A stretch of DNA of 64,000 nucleotides from Shewanella sp. UCD-KL21 (lineage in GTDB: Bacteria > Pseudomonadota > Gammaproteobacteria > Enterobacterales > Shewanellaceae): assembly GCF_001957135.1 (NCBI RefSeq), contig NZ_MPHK01000002.1, positions 142,124 through 206,123 of the forward strand. Direction: 5' to 3'. The notes beneath the pieces were generated by a model. It ran no database searches. It worked only from the letters and a program-made list of their open reading frames with translations, and was not told the origin of the DNA. A program made the translations under genes and the position numbers. Positions 1 through 9,408 of the stretch are shown one piece after another; within the stretch, counting starts at the first letter, position 1; every line of letters starts with the position of its first letter.

Positions 1-136
1 TACTAATAAAAGTAGTGACACAGCAGCGTTTAAGCGCTGTTACCTGTAGTAATTCGTATTAGATATTTATCAAGACGCGACATTATAGCGGCGGTTTACA
101 ACGGAGTCGAGTATCAAAACAGGGATTTTAGACATA

Positions 137-165
137 AAAAAAGCGACCTAAGGTCGCTTTTTTTA
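137..165 (-). terminator. Terminator of the tRNA operon
   Basis: An inverted repeat (AAGCGACCT / AGGTCGCTT) is flanked by A-runs and T-runs, so it reads as a rho-independent terminator in both directions. It lies just downstream of the minus-strand tRNA-His gene and probably ends the three-tRNA transcript. Confidence 0.8.
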
Positions 166-191
166 TAATTGTGCATTTAATGTGCAAAATT

Positions 192-268
192 TGGGGTGAC
201 TGATGGGGCTCGAACCCACGACAACCGGAATCACAATCCGGGGCTCTACCAACTGAGCTACAATCACC
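192..268 (-). tRNA. tRNA-His (GTG)
   Basis: The minus strand gives a 77-nt cloverleaf that begins GGTGATTG and ends CACCCCA, so the 3' CCA is encoded. The anticodon loop is ATTGTGATT with anticodon GTG. The extra 5' G (position -1), paired against the discriminator C, is the hallmark of tRNA-His. T-loop GGTTCGAG and D-arm AGCTCAGTTGGTAGAG are canonical. It is the last tRNA of a three-gene minus-strand group. Confidence 0.97.
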
Positions 269-274
269 ATAATT

Positions 275-351
275 TGGTACGCCCGGCAGGATTCGAACCT
301 GCGACCACCCGCTTAGAAGGCGGGTGCTCTATCCAACTGAGCTACGGGCGC
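275..351 (-). tRNA. tRNA-Arg (TCT)
   Basis: A 77-nt cloverleaf on the minus strand starts GCGCCCGTAGCTCAG and ends with an encoded CCA. The anticodon loop CTTCTAA carries TCT, which reads AGA codons. The acceptor arms GCGCCCG and CGGGCGT pair with one G-T. Only 6 nt separate it from tRNA-His, so the two are processed from one precursor. Confidence 0.97.
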
Positions 352-462
352 ATGGTTTACAGATAAATCTGTATATCCTACTAGCGTGATAAGCTGCTTT
401 GGTTAACAACTTATCTTTTTACAGCTTATTCATAAAACCGAAGCTTTACAAATAAATAAATT

Positions 463-539
463 TGGTCGGTGATAGAGGATTCGAACCTCTGACCCTCTCG
501 TCCCAAACGAGATGCGCTACCGGGCTGCGCTAATCACCG
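463..539 (-). tRNA. tRNA-Pro (TGG)
   Basis: A 77-nt cloverleaf on the minus strand starts CGGTGATTAGCGCAG and ends with an encoded CCA. The anticodon loop TTTGGGA gives TGG. It is the promoter-proximal gene of the Pro-Arg-His group; a 111-nt spacer to tRNA-Arg holds no further cloverleaf that I can fold. Confidence 0.97.
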
Positions 540-600
540 AGATGTTTCATTGCTTCAATGTTTAATTTGTTTAAACACCTTCACTGTGAGAACGGAGCGC

Positions 601-629
601 ATATTAACGAGTCACTTTCCTATCGTCAA
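601..629 (-). promoter_or_regulatory. Sigma-70 promoter of the tRNA operon
   Basis: On the minus strand a -35 element TTGACG (624-629) and a -10 element TAATAT (601-606) are separated by exactly 17 nt. The -10 is followed by a GC-rich discriminator (GCGCTCC), which is typical of stringently controlled stable-RNA promoters. It lies about 60 nt before tRNA-Pro. Start site and stringent control are inferred. Confidence 0.7.
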
Positions 630-791
630 CGATTTTTTTGACAAACTTGTTCAGGTGCTGTTTTAACAAACAAAAAATTCTGTTTTTAAAAAATCGCTAA
701 GGCAATATTCATGACATGACTATAGCTGACTGATAGAATACGCTTCGTTAATTTCGTCTTATTATCGCGCCATAAAGGAAACTATACCCCC

Positions 792-1646
792 ATGACTGCC
801 CAAAATATTGATGGCAAAGCGATCGCTCAATCTATTCGAACCACTTTAAAAGAAAAAGTACTTGCGCGTAAAGAAGCAGGTAAAAGAATTCCTGGCTTAG
901 CGGTCATCTTAGTTGGTGCAGATGCTGCGTCACAAGTCTATGTAGGAAGTAAGCGCCGCGCGTGTGAAGAAGTCGGCTTTCAATCTTACTCATATGATTT
1001 AGAGACCACGACTACTGAAGCTGAATTGTTAGCCTTAATTGATCAATGCAATGATGATCCTAAAATTGATGGCATTTTAGTGCAATTACCATTACCTGCT
1101 CATATTGAAGATTCTAAAGTCATTGAGCAAATTCGCCCTGATAAAGATGTTGATGGTTTCCACCCTTACAATGTTGGTCGACTTGCTCAGCGCATCCCAG
1201 TGCTGCGTTCATGTACGCCAAAAGGCATTATGACCTTGATCAAATCAACGGGTGTAGATACATATGGTCTTGATGCAACGATTGTTGGCGCATCTAATAT
1301 TGTCGGTAGACCAATGACATTGGAGCTACTACTTGCAGGCTGTACTACGACCACCTGTCATCGCTTTACTAAAAACCTTGAACAAAAGGTCCGTCAAGCT
1401 GACTTATTGATTGTTGCAGTAGGTAAGCCCGGTTTTATTGCGGGTGATTGGATTAAACCAGGTGCGATTGTTATCGATGTGGGCATTAACCGCTTAGACA
1501 ATGGCCGCTTAGTGGGTGATGTAGAATTTGATCTTGCTGCTGAGAAAGCGGCTTTTATTACCCCGGTACCAGGTGGTGTAGGCCCGATGACAATTGCCAG
1601 CTTACTAGAAAACACTTTATATGCGGCTGAAACTTACCATGACTAA
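792..1646 (+). CDS. folD: Bifunctional methylenetetrahydrofolate dehydrogenase / methenyltetrahydrofolate cyclohydrolase
   Basis: FolD interconverts 5,10-methylene-, methenyl- and 10-formyl-tetrahydrofolate in the cytoplasm, using NADP+, and feeds purine and formyl-methionine synthesis. The 284-residue length is that of the family. Visible hallmarks are the substrate-binding [11 protein letters not shown] segment with its catalytic lysine (about residues 50-60), [10 protein letters not shown] (about 95-105), the nucleotide-binding [10 protein letters not shown] (about 165-175) and the C-terminal [10 protein letters not shown]. The ATG follows an AAGGAA Shine-Dalgarno sequence. It stands alone between the divergent tRNA operon and the convergent cysS, with a shared terminator downstream. 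Confidence 0.97.
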   Translation: MTAQNIDGKAIAQSIRTTLKEKVLARKEAGKRIPGLAVILVGADAASQVYVGSKRRACEEVGFQSYSYDLETTTTEAELLALIDQCNDDPKIDGILVQLPLPAHIEDSKVIEQIRPDKDVDGFHPYNVGRLAQRIPVLRSCTPKGIMTLIKSTGVDTYGLDATIVGASNIVGRPMTLELLLAGCTTTTCHRFTKNLEQKVRQADLLIVAVGKPGFIAGDWIKPGAIVIDVGINRLDNGRLVGDVEFDLAAEKAAFITPVPGGVGPMTIASLLENTLYAAETYHD

Positions 1647-1682
1647 AGCTGTGTTTAATAAGCGTTAATAATTGTATTAACG

Positions 1683-1710
1683 AAAAAGCCTGCATTAGCA
1701 GGCTTTTTTA
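1683..1710. terminator. Bidirectional terminator between folD and cysS
   Basis: The inverted repeat AAAAAGCCTGC / GCAGGCTTTTT with a 4-nt ATTA loop has T-runs on both strands. It lies between the convergent folD and cysS genes and can serve both. Confidence 0.88.
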
Positions 1711-1730
1711 TGGCTGATTAAACTCAAGCG

Positions 1731-3113
1731 TTACTTTTTACGCCAAGTGGTTACACCATTTTCGCCATCTTCAAGAATCACCCCAAGGGCATTTAGTCTA
1801 TCTCTAGCGATATCTGCAGCAGGCCAATCTTTTTCAGCGCGGGCGCGATTACGTTCAACGATCAAGGCTTCAATTTCAGCGACTTCATCATCACTGCCCT
1901 CGCCTTGGAAATAAACATCAACATCATTGCTGATAATACCTAGCACGTCTGTTAATTGCTTAAGGCTAACACCTAGGGCACTGGCTTGCGCCATATCTAC
2001 TAATTTAAGACGGTTAATCTCACGTACCATATCAAAGATAACCGAGTAGGCTTCTGGTGTATTAAAATCATCATCCATCGCCAGTTTAAATTTACCGACA
2101 TACTCAGATGCAGCTGCTGGAGCAACAGATAAGTCTAGGCCTTTAAGCGAAGTATAAATACGCTCTAAAGCCGACTTAGCTTGTTTTAAATTATCTTCAG
2201 AATAATTTAACTGACTACGATAGTGACCCGATAATAAAAAGTAACGTACTGTTTCTGGGTCGTAATGCTCTAACACATCTCTGATAGTGAAAAAGTTGCC
2301 CAGTGATTTAGACATTTTCTCTTTATCAACCATCACCATGCCAGTATGCATCCAGTAGTTAACATACTTTGAGCCATGGGCACAGCAAGACTGCGCAATT
2401 TCATTTTCATGATGTGGGAACTGTAAATCGCTACCACCGCCATGAATATCAAAGTTTTCACCTAAGTGTTTGCCATTCATTGCAGAACATTCAATGTGCC
2501 AGCCAGGACGGCCAGGCCCCCATGGAGACTCCCACGTTGGTTCGCCAGGTTTTGACATTTTCCACAACACAAAATCCATCGGATTACGTTTAGCCGCTTC
2601 CACTTCTACCCGCGCGCCAGCTTGCAGCTGCTCAAGGTTTTGTCCTGATAAGCGGCCATATTCCGCAAATGAAGCCACACTAAAGAGTACATCGCCATTG
2701 TCAGCAACATAAGCATGCTCTTTGGCGATGAGTGTCTGCACCATTTCAATGATCTCATCGATATGCAGTGTCGCTCTTGGTTCAAAATCTGGGCGCAGCA
2801 TATTTAATGAATCAAAGTCATTGTGCATCTCACCAATCAAACGCTCAGTGAGTGAATCACAACTTTCGTTATTTTCAGCGGCGCGTTTAATGATTTTATC
2901 GTCGACATCGGTGATGTTACGTAAGTAGTTCACCACATAGCCACTATAACGTAGGTAGCGAACTATCATATCGAAAGACACAAAAGTACGACCATGACCA
3001 ATGTGACATAAATCATATATGGTGATACCACATACATACATGTCAATCTTGCCAGGGTTAATCGGTTTAAACTCTTGCTTTTCACGACTCATACTATTGT
3101 AAATTTTCAACAT
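1731..3113 (-). CDS. cysS: Cysteinyl-tRNA synthetase
   Basis: This class I aminoacyl-tRNA synthetase charges tRNA-Cys in the cytoplasm. It carries the HIGH signature within [11 protein letters not shown], the KMSKS signature within EKMSKSLGN, and the zinc ligands of the family: a Cys in YVCGITIYD, a Cys in WHIECSAM, and His/Glu in FPHHENE. The frame is open for 26 codons further upstream, but I place the start at the ATG giving MLKIYNSM, because that is where family members begin; the product is then 460 aa. The upstream SD-like AAGAGAACC is modest. It is divergent from ppiB. Confidence 0.96.
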   Translation of the reverse strand: MLKIYNSMSREKQEFKPINPGKIDMYVCGITIYDLCHIGHGRTFVSFDMIVRYLRYSGYVVNYLRNITDVDDKIIKRAAENNESCDSLTERLIGEMHNDFDSLNMLRPDFEPRATLHIDEIIEMVQTLIAKEHAYVADNGDVLFSVASFAEYGRLSGQNLEQLQAGARVEVEAAKRNPMDFVLWKMSKPGEPTWESPWGPGRPGWHIECSAMNGKHLGENFDIHGGGSDLQFPHHENEIAQSCCAHGSKYVNYWMHTGMVMVDKEKMSKSLGNFFTIRDVLEHYDPETVRYFLLSGHYRSQLNYSEDNLKQAKSALERIYTSLKGLDLSVAPAAASEYVGKFKLAMDDDFNTPEAYSVIFDMVREINRLKLVDMAQASALGVSLKQLTDVLGIISNDVDVYFQGEGSDDEVAEIEALIVERNRARAEKDWPAADIARDRLNALGVILEDGENGVTTWRKK

Positions 3114-3256
3114 CGATGGTTCTCTTTTACTCTTAATAAAACTCAATTTAATTGCCACAAAGTCTACCATGAGCAACACTGTTTTGAACACTGCACTTTA
3201 AGCCTCACGTAAGATAAGTTAGAATCGCGCAACAATTTTTATCTAGGTAATTAAAT

Positions 3257-3751
3257 ATGATCACTTTGCACACAAATATGGGCGACATCAAAATCGCTTT
3301 AAATGCTGAAAAAGCACCTTTAACTGTTGAAAACTTCATTAAGTACGTAAAAGAAGGTTTCTACGACGGTACTATTTTTCACCGTGTGATTGATGGTTTC
3401 ATGGTACAAGGTGGTGGCTTTACTGAAGATATGGTTCAGAAAACCCCTCATGCTGCAGTTAAAAATGAAGCGAACAACGGCTTATCAAACAAAGTCGGTA
3501 CCTTAGCGATGGCGCGTACATCTGATCCGCATTCAGCCACATCACAGTTTTTTATCAATGTGAATGACAACACTTTCTTAGATTTTAAAGCTGAAACATC
3601 TCAAGGCTGGGGCTATTGTGTATTCGCTGAAGTTGTTGAAGGTCTTGATATTGTCGAGAAAATCAAAACTGTTAGCACTGGTAACCGTGGCATGCATCAA
3701 GACGTACCACTCGAAGCCGTTATCATTAACAGTGCAAGCATTGCAGAATAA
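3257..3751 (+). CDS. ppiB: Cytoplasmic cyclophilin-type peptidyl-prolyl isomerase
   Basis: PpiB speeds cis-trans isomerisation of proline peptide bonds during folding. The 164-aa protein is a single cyclophilin domain with the active-site [15 protein letters not shown] segment (about residues 40-55) and TSQFFINV (about 95-102). There is no signal peptide, which separates it from periplasmic PpiA. lpxH starts 6 nt after its stop, so the two are very probably one transcript. Confidence 0.95.
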   Translation: MITLHTNMGDIKIALNAEKAPLTVENFIKYVKEGFYDGTIFHRVIDGFMVQGGGFTEDMVQKTPHAAVKNEANNGLSNKVGTLAMARTSDPHSATSQFFINVNDNTFLDFKAETSQGWGYCVFAEVVEGLDIVEKIKTVSTGNRGMHQDVPLEAVIINSASIAE

Positions 3752-3757
3752 TCATTA

Positions 3758-4474
3758 ATGCAGACTGTTTTTATGGGCGATTTGCACTTAAGTGCAGACC
3801 GCCCAGATATTAGCCAAGCTTTTATTCGCTATCTCAACTCAGATCTTACTGATGTTGAAGCGATTTATATCATCGGTGACTTATTTGAAGTCTGGACCAG
3901 TGATGATATTGCCGAGCCCTTTACTGACGAAATAGCCACCCATCTAAAACGTGTCGCCACAAATATCCCTATTTATTTTATCCACGGTAATCGAGATTTT
4001 ATGATTGGCAAATCATTTGCTCGTAAAGCTGGACTGATCATACTCCCAGAAGTTGTTGAGTTAGATTTGTACGGGATAAAAACAGTAGTCTTGCATGGTG
4101 ATAGCCTTTGCACGCTCGACAAAGCTTATCAAAGGTTCAGAAGCTTCAGAAATTCATCATTCGTGAAATGGATTTACCGTAACTTGCCTAAATCAACGCG
4201 ACAGAACATCGCTGCAGATATTCGCAAAAAAAGTCAAAAAAGCAATCAACAAAAAAGCTATACCATCATGGATGTTGAGCAATCAGCCGTTGACAGCCTA
4301 CTGCAAAAAACCAACTGCCAAAGAATGATCCATGGCCATACCCATCGTCCGGCAATACATCAATTAGCCGATAACAAGCAGCGCATTGTGGTTGGTGACT
4401 GGTACGAGCAAGGCAGCATACTGATTGTCGACCAATACACTGCCAATCTTGAACAACTGCCCTTGCTAACTTGA
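3758..4474 (+). CDS. lpxH: UDP-2,3-diacylglucosamine hydrolase (lipid A synthesis)
   Basis: LpxH removes UMP from UDP-2,3-diacylglucosamine to give lipid X, at the cytoplasmic face of the inner membrane. The 238-aa protein shows the calcineurin-like metallophosphatase motifs in order: GDLHLS (near residue 7), GDLFEVW (about 42-48), HGNRDF (about 79-84), HGDSLCTLD (about 114-122) and the C-terminal HGHTHRP. It follows ppiB by 6 nt, and its end faces miaE. Confidence 0.95.
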   Translation: MQTVFMGDLHLSADRPDISQAFIRYLNSDLTDVEAIYIIGDLFEVWTSDDIAEPFTDEIATHLKRVATNIPIYFIHGNRDFMIGKSFARKAGLIILPEVVELDLYGIKTVVLHGDSLCTLDKAYQRFRSFRNSSFVKWIYRNLPKSTRQNIAADIRKKSQKSNQQKSYTIMDVEQSAVDSLLQKTNCQRMIHGHTHRPAIHQLADNKQRIVVGDWYEQGSILIVDQYTANLEQLPLLT

Positions 4475-4502
4475 TGACATCAAATACCGCAAGGATATAG
4501 TG

Positions 4503-5264
4503 TTAATTGGGTAAGCCACTGTGGAATTTAAAATCGGTATCTGGGGTTAAAATAAGCTCAGCTTCGACCTCGGTCAAAAACCTTACTCTGTCACTAATAT
4601 CTTTATCCGATACTAACTCGGCCAACGTCAGGTAATCTTGATAGTGACGAGCTTCAGAGCGAAGTAGCGATACGTAGAATTTGCCCAATTCTTCATCCAG
4701 ATGCGGCGCAAGTTTGGCAAAGCGTTCACAAGATCTGGCCTCAATTAATGCGCCAATAATTAACTTATCGACTAATGCATCTGGCTCGAAGGTTTTAACA
4801 TGCTTCAGTAAGCCTTTGGCATAACGTCCAGCCTCTATTAGCTCATACTGTACCTGTTTTTTTTCCATCAACTCCATGACTTGATAGAAATGATGTAATT
4901 CTTCTTTTATCAGCAATACCATTTTATCAACTAACTCTTGGCCATAAACACAGCCTTCACGCACTGTGATTTGTTTGCTGACGTTACTTTTTCCTTTAAG
5001 AGAGGCTAAATCGCCGATCTTTTTATAGGCAAACTCTTCATATGGCTTTATCCATTGAGACAGCTGCTCAGCACTGGGTTTATCCACCGCATATTTCCTA
5101 ATTAAAAACATCGCACTTTGAGCGGCTTTTAACTCACAAATCATATGATCTCGAAGAATGATAGATAAGTTTTCTGGCTTGCTGGCCATTTCAATCCACT
5201 TATCAGGTGTTTCACAATTTAAAAAAGAGTAAATCGGCTCAAGTAAATCTGGCTCATACATCAT
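4503..5264 (-). CDS. miaE: tRNA-(ms2io6A37) hydroxylase MiaE
   Basis: MiaE is a non-haem diiron monooxygenase that hydroxylates ms2i6A at position 37 of tRNAs reading U-starting codons. The ferritin-like four-helix bundle is visible from carboxylate/His motifs EELHHF, EARSCERF and SEARHYQDY, and from the early DHMICELKAAQSA helix. The frame is open to 5327, but family proteins begin near the MMYEPDLLEPIYSFL segment, so I chose the first of the two adjacent ATGs there; none of the candidate starts has a strong Shine-Dalgarno, so the start is uncertain (5327, 5297, 5264 and 5261 are possible). Convergent with lpxH. Confidence 0.9.
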   Translation of the reverse strand: MMYEPDLLEPIYSFLNCETPDKWIEMASKPENLSIILRDHMICELKAAQSAMFLIRKYAVDKPSAEQLSQWIKPYEEFAYKKIGDLASLKGKSNVSKQITVREGCVYGQELVDKMVLLIKEELHHFYQVMELMEKKQVQYELIEAGRYAKGLLKHVKTFEPDALVDKLIIGALIEARSCERFAKLAPHLDEELGKFYVSLLRSEARHYQDYLTLAELVSDKDISDRVRFLTEVEAELILTPDTDFKFHSGLPN

Positions 5265-5753
5265 TGAAGTACCGCTAAATATTTTATGTGGCGCCATTGT
5301 ATTAAAAAAATGAAACAGATACGACAAGCCATGTGCTTAATCTAAGACTGCCTTAAGCAGCAAATAGATATTTAACAATCATCAACTAAGTCACTTTACC
5401 TCGAATATTTACATACAAATCGACTTTCTAAAGCGAAAAATACTGCATAAGCTTACTTCTGATGAGCTTATTAGCTTTTTATCCTGATAAAACAGCAATA
5501 GCACTTGACGAATGGCCGCTAATGTTCAATAAATAGTCTATACATCTGCGTAACAATAGTTGCTTAAGTTGTATTTCAATCACCTTTAATGGATAAGCTT
5601 CGATAGGGATGAAGTTATTACTTAAACGGCTCACTAGTAACGAGTACATTAAGTATGTGTAGGACTGATTAAGGCGATTGATATATGGGGCTATGATCAG
5701 TTCGTCTGAAGTTTGGCGAGCTATGTATGAAATGCTAAACAAGGATAATAACA
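5265..5753. other. Intergenic region with no supported gene
   Basis: About 490 bp between miaE and the YIP1-family gene. I see AT-rich sequence that must hold the miaE promoter and probably the YIP1 gene promoter. A 110-codon minus-strand reading frame here (5479-5811) runs antisense into the YIP1 gene and has no recognisable features, so I do not call it. Confidence 0.5.
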
Positions 5754-6350
5754 ATGATATTGAATCACCTAATGGGGCTATACACTCATCCGAAACAAGA
5801 GTGGCAAACAATTGAACGTAATCATGAGGCTGTTAAAAGCAGCCTAAGTCATATTTTACTCATCGCGTTAATTCCTGCTGTATGCAGTTTTATTGCAACC
5901 GCTTATATAGGTTGGCACCCTGCTAACGGCGATCCACTGTTCCTTACCCCACAAAGCGCCATGTTCATGTCTGTTGGAATGTACTTTGGTCTTATTGCTG
6001 GCGTACTTGCACTGGCTTATTTATCTTATTGGATGGCAAAAACCTTTGATGCCGCACCAACCTTTACACAAGCACTTGAGTTAGCCGCTTATACCGCGAC
6101 ACCATTATTTATGGTCGGCATATCAGCGCTATACCCTGTGCTATGGTTTATGATGTTAGTGGGCCTTGCAGGCTTAGCCTATTCAGTATATCTACTATAC
6201 GCCGGTGTCCCCATCATTATGAATATCCCAGAAGAAAAAGGCTTTATTTACGCAAGTTCAGTGGTCACTGCAGGTTTAGTGCTATTGGTCGGGTTAATGG
6301 GTACTAGCGTTATATTATGGAGCTTAGGCTTAGGACCTATGATGCAGTAA
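5754..6350 (+). CDS. YIP1-family inner-membrane protein
   Basis: A 198-aa protein with a short cytoplasmic N-terminus (LMGLYTHPKQEW, a segment typical of bacterial YIP1/DUF1282-type proteins) followed by about five hydrophobic segments (roughly residues 32-52, 70-92, 105-125, 127-150 and 165-190). The function of bacterial members is unknown. An AAGGA Shine-Dalgarno sits 8 nt before the ATG. A strong terminator follows, so it is probably monocistronic. Confidence 0.8.
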   Translation: MILNHLMGLYTHPKQEWQTIERNHEAVKSSLSHILLIALIPAVCSFIATAYIGWHPANGDPLFLTPQSAMFMSVGMYFGLIAGVLALAYLSYWMAKTFDAAPTFTQALELAAYTATPLFMVGISALYPVLWFMMLVGLAGLAYSVYLLYAGVPIIMNIPEEKGFIYASSVVTAGLVLLVGLMGTSVILWSLGLGPMMQ

Positions 6351-6370
6351 ATGTTTTTGCACTATATTTA

Positions 6371-6393
6371 AAAGGCGCTTTCGCGCCTTTTTT
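6371..6393 (+). terminator. Terminator of the YIP1-family gene
   Basis: The stem AAAGGCGC / GCGCCTTT with a TTTC tetraloop is followed by a T-run, 20 nt after the YIP1-family stop codon. Confidence 0.9.
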
Positions 6394-6436
6394 GTTATGG
6401 CGCGGCCCATAAAGAGAGTTGGAATTAAGGTGATAT

Positions 6437-7495
6437 ATGACCAAAAATACCTATCAAAAAATCCTTTTTGTATTACTGCTTTTAGCGGGTTTATTTGCCA
6501 TCAACCATTGGGTTAAGTCATCCACAACAGAAAGTGACGCTGATCCTGCTGGTGCAAACGCCATTAAAACTCCAATAGCTACAATTGAGTCAGATGTTAG
6601 TCATCAAGATATAGATGCCGCAAACAACAAACTCACAGCTAAAACACCGCAAATAAAGGCCTCAACAAAGATTATTTTAAACTCGCTCGATCAATTAATT
6701 GAATTATTTAACTCATTAAATTACAACAAACAAAGTTGGGATGCCGGTGTAAGAGAAGTGCCTCGATTAACCTTTGATAGCGTGAGCGAGAATTGGCAAA
6801 AAACCTCAAACGAGATCCCAGTACAAGTTAAGAAAATGGTTTTTTTCAGATTAATGGCGCCATTAATATTACTCAGTAATGAAAATATTATTTTAGAGCG
6901 AAAATGGGTGAAACAGGCTGAACTAACAGATAGCAAGCTTATTGATATCGCAATAAAATACAAGGTCATCACTGATAAGCAAACACCATTAACACAAGAT
7001 TTACTAAAACAGCTGCTAAAGCGCGTAGATATCATGCCACCATCATTAGTGTTAGCCCAAGCGGCTGAAGAAAGCGGCTGGGCGACATCGCGCTTTACCG
7101 TTGAAGGTAACGCCTTTTTTGGCCAGTGGGATTTCAGTGGCAATGGCATGCTCCCTAAAAAGCAAAGAACAGAGTTAGGTAATTACGGTTTAGCACGATT
7201 CGATACCCCGCAAGCATCCGTTGAGGGCTATATGCTAAATATCAATACCAATGCAGCCTACCTTAAATTGAGACAAATGAGACAGCAATTACGTTACGAG
7301 AAAGAACCGATAACAGGCCTTAAATTAGTCACCACCTTAGATAAGTATTCCGAACGTGGCCAAGCCTATATTGATAGTATCCAGCAGATGATCCGTTACA
7401 ACAAACTTGATCAAGTGGACGCCGCCTATTTAAGTGATGGTGCGCCATTACAGTTAATTTCCGCTTCTAACCAAGTCAATTCTACTGATAATTAA
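6437..7495 (+). CDS. Bax-like glucosaminidase-domain protein
   Basis: A 352-aa envelope protein: a membrane anchor or uncleaved signal (about residues 9-26), a low-complexity spacer to about 75, and a C-terminal glucosaminidase domain (about 190-340). The domain shows SLVLAQAAEESGWATSRF with the putative catalytic Glu, then GNAFFGQW and GYMLNINTN. This matches the Bax family of E. coli, likely peptidoglycan hydrolases acting on N-acetylglucosaminyl bonds, but activity is inferred. AAGGTG lies 5 nt before the ATG. It converges with glnS on a shared terminator. Confidence 0.85.
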   Translation: MTKNTYQKILFVLLLLAGLFAINHWVKSSTTESDADPAGANAIKTPIATIESDVSHQDIDAANNKLTAKTPQIKASTKIILNSLDQLIELFNSLNYNKQSWDAGVREVPRLTFDSVSENWQKTSNEIPVQVKKMVFFRLMAPLILLSNENIILERKWVKQAELTDSKLIDIAIKYKVITDKQTPLTQDLLKQLLKRVDIMPPSLVLAQAAEESGWATSRFTVEGNAFFGQWDFSGNGMLPKKQRTELGNYGLARFDTPQASVEGYMLNINTNAAYLKLRQMRQQLRYEKEPITGLKLVTTLDKYSERGQAYIDSIQQMIRYNKLDQVDAAYLSDGAPLQLISASNQVNSTDN

Positions 7496-7499
7496 CCAA

Positions 7500-7533
7500 A
7501 AAAATGCCAGAACAACATTGTTCTGGCATTTTT
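7500..7533. terminator. Bidirectional terminator between bax-like gene and glnS
   Basis: A 13-bp perfect stem (AATGCCAGAACAA and its complement) with a CA loop is flanked by A- and T-runs, between convergent genes. Confidence 0.92.
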
Positions 7534-7583
7534 ATTAACTGACTTAGGGATAAACTACCCTCAGCAAAAACTACTGGTAAGCT

Positions 7584-9254
7584 TTAGGCAAAAGAGTCAC
7601 GTAGCGCCACAGTTAAGTTAAATACTAAAGCCTCTTTTGATGAATCCTTGTTATCAGCGCAGAAGTAACCTTCACGTTCAAACTGGTAGGCTTTTTCAGC
7701 CACGGCGTTAGCTAAGCTTGCTTCAGCTACACCGTTAAGCACAGTTAAAGAATCATCGCTTAACACTTCGTCTAAGGTTTCAAAAGCTGCTGGAGACGCT
7801 TCAGTAAATAAACGGTGGTATAAACGGAATTCAGCCGGTTTGGCCGTTGTCGCTTCAACCCAATGAATAACGCCTTTAACTTTACGGCCATCACTTGGGT
7901 TCTTACCCAATGTTTCATTGTCGTAAGTACAATAAACCGTGGTGACATTACCGTCTTCATCTTGATCAAAACGTTCTGCTTTAATCACATAGGCATTACG
8001 TAAACGTACTTCTTTACCAAGTACTAAACGCTTAAAATGCTTATTAGCTGACTCTTTAAAATCTTCAACGTCGATGAATAACTCTTTGCCAAATGCAATT
8101 TCACGGGTACCCATTTCAGGTTTATTCGGATGCATTGGCGCATTGATTATTTCAGGCGTATCCGACGGGTAGTTTTCAATCACTACTTTAATCGGTTTTA
8201 ACACAGCCATGGCACGAGGTGCATTTTCGTTCAACTCTTCGCGAATACACGCATCAAGTACGCCACCTTCAATAAGGTTTTCTTGCTTTGTAACACCGAT
8301 ACGCTGACAGAATTCACGAATAGACGCCGGAGTATAGCCGCGACGGCGTAAACCAGCGATAGTTGGCATACGAGGATCATCCCAACCAGACACGATTTCA
8401 CGCGTGACTAAGTCGTTCAATTTACGTTTCGACATCATGGTGTATTCAAGGTTTAGTCTTGAAAACTCATACTGACGTGTACGGTTTGGTTGATTAAAAT
8501 CATCTAAATGATCTAACACCCAATCGTACAAACGACGGTTGTCTTGGAACTCTAAAGTACATAATGAATGGGTGATATTTTCAATCGCATCAGAAATACA
8601 GTGAGTAAAGTCGTACATTGGGTAAATGCACCACTTATCGCCTGTTTGATGATGGTGAGCAAAACGAATACGGTAAATAACCGGATCACGCATACACATG
8701 AACGGTGAAGCCATATCGATTTTAGCGCGCAGTGCACACTCACCTTCTTTGAATTCACCTGCACGCATTTTTTCAAATAGGTTCAAGTTTTCTTCAACAG
8801 AGGTATCACGGTAAGGGCTGTTTTTACCTGGCTCTTTTAAAGTCCCACGGTACTCGCGTGTTTCTTCAGCATTTAAGAAACACACATAAGCTAACCCTTT
8901 GGTAATTAGCTCAACTGCATATTGATGTAATTGATCGAAGTAATTCGAAGAGTAGCGAACCTCACCCGACCATTCAAAGCCTAACCAACGCACATCATCC
9001 TGAATAGAATGAACATAATCGATGTCTTCTTTTTCAGGGTTAGTATCATCAAAACGTAAGTTACATTGACCTTGATAATCTTGTGCTATGCCAAAATTTA
9101 AACAAATAGACTTTGCATGGCCAATGTGTAAAAAACCATTTGGCTCTGGCGGAAAACGGGTTTGCACACTGGTGTGTTTACCACTTTTTAAGTCTTCATC
9201 AATAATATTACGAATGAAGTTACTTGGACGTACTTCGTTGTCCACTTGGCTCAT
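7584..9254 (-). CDS. glnS: Glutaminyl-tRNA synthetase
   Basis: GlnRS charges tRNA-Gln directly. The 556-aa length is normal. The class I signature appears as [15 protein letters not shown] (about residues 34-48) and the KMSKS variant as MSKRKL (about 272-277). The anticodon-binding beta-barrel domains follow from about residue 340. The ATG is preceded by AGGAACTCC. It is transcribed toward the bax-like gene; feoB ends upstream of it on the same strand but a terminator separates them. Confidence 0.97.
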   Translation of the reverse strand: MSQVDNEVRPSNFIRNIIDEDLKSGKHTSVQTRFPPEPNGFLHIGHAKSICLNFGIAQDYQGQCNLRFDDTNPEKEDIDYVHSIQDDVRWLGFEWSGEVRYSSNYFDQLHQYAVELITKGLAYVCFLNAEETREYRGTLKEPGKNSPYRDTSVEENLNLFEKMRAGEFKEGECALRAKIDMASPFMCMRDPVIYRIRFAHHHQTGDKWCIYPMYDFTHCISDAIENITHSLCTLEFQDNRRLYDWVLDHLDDFNQPNRTRQYEFSRLNLEYTMMSKRKLNDLVTREIVSGWDDPRMPTIAGLRRRGYTPASIREFCQRIGVTKQENLIEGGVLDACIREELNENAPRAMAVLKPIKVVIENYPSDTPEIINAPMHPNKPEMGTREIAFGKELFIDVEDFKESANKHFKRLVLGKEVRLRNAYVIKAERFDQDEDGNVTTVYCTYDNETLGKNPSDGRKVKGVIHWVEATTAKPAEFRLYHRLFTEASPAAFETLDEVLSDDSLTVLNGVAEASLANAVAEKAYQFEREGYFCADNKDSSKEALVFNLTVALRDSFA

Positions 9255-9354
9255 GGAGTTCCTCTTGGTGCACGATGGTGAAATTTATGACCTTTGATGA
9301 TCCTACAGATTTACGCGAGTTACAATGCCTGTTTGCTAAAAATAACCCTCAAAA

Positions 9355-9387
9355 AACAAAAAACCAGCATTTCGTAAAATGCTGGTT
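9355..9387 (-). terminator. Terminator of feoAB
   Basis: The stem AACCAGCATTT / AAATGCTGGTT with a short loop is followed on the minus strand by a T-rich stretch, just after the feoB stop codon. Confidence 0.85.
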
Positions 9388-9408
9388 TTAAATTGAACAC
9401 AAATTATC

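Noticed and set aside
360..462. A further tRNA between tRNA-Arg and tRNA-Pro
   Set aside because: The 111-nt spacer has no T-loop or acceptor arms that would fold into a cloverleaf.
5479..5811. 110-codon minus-strand reading frame between miaE and the YIP1-family gene
   Set aside because: It overlaps the start of the YIP1 gene in antisense and has no motif, no signal and no Shine-Dalgarno.
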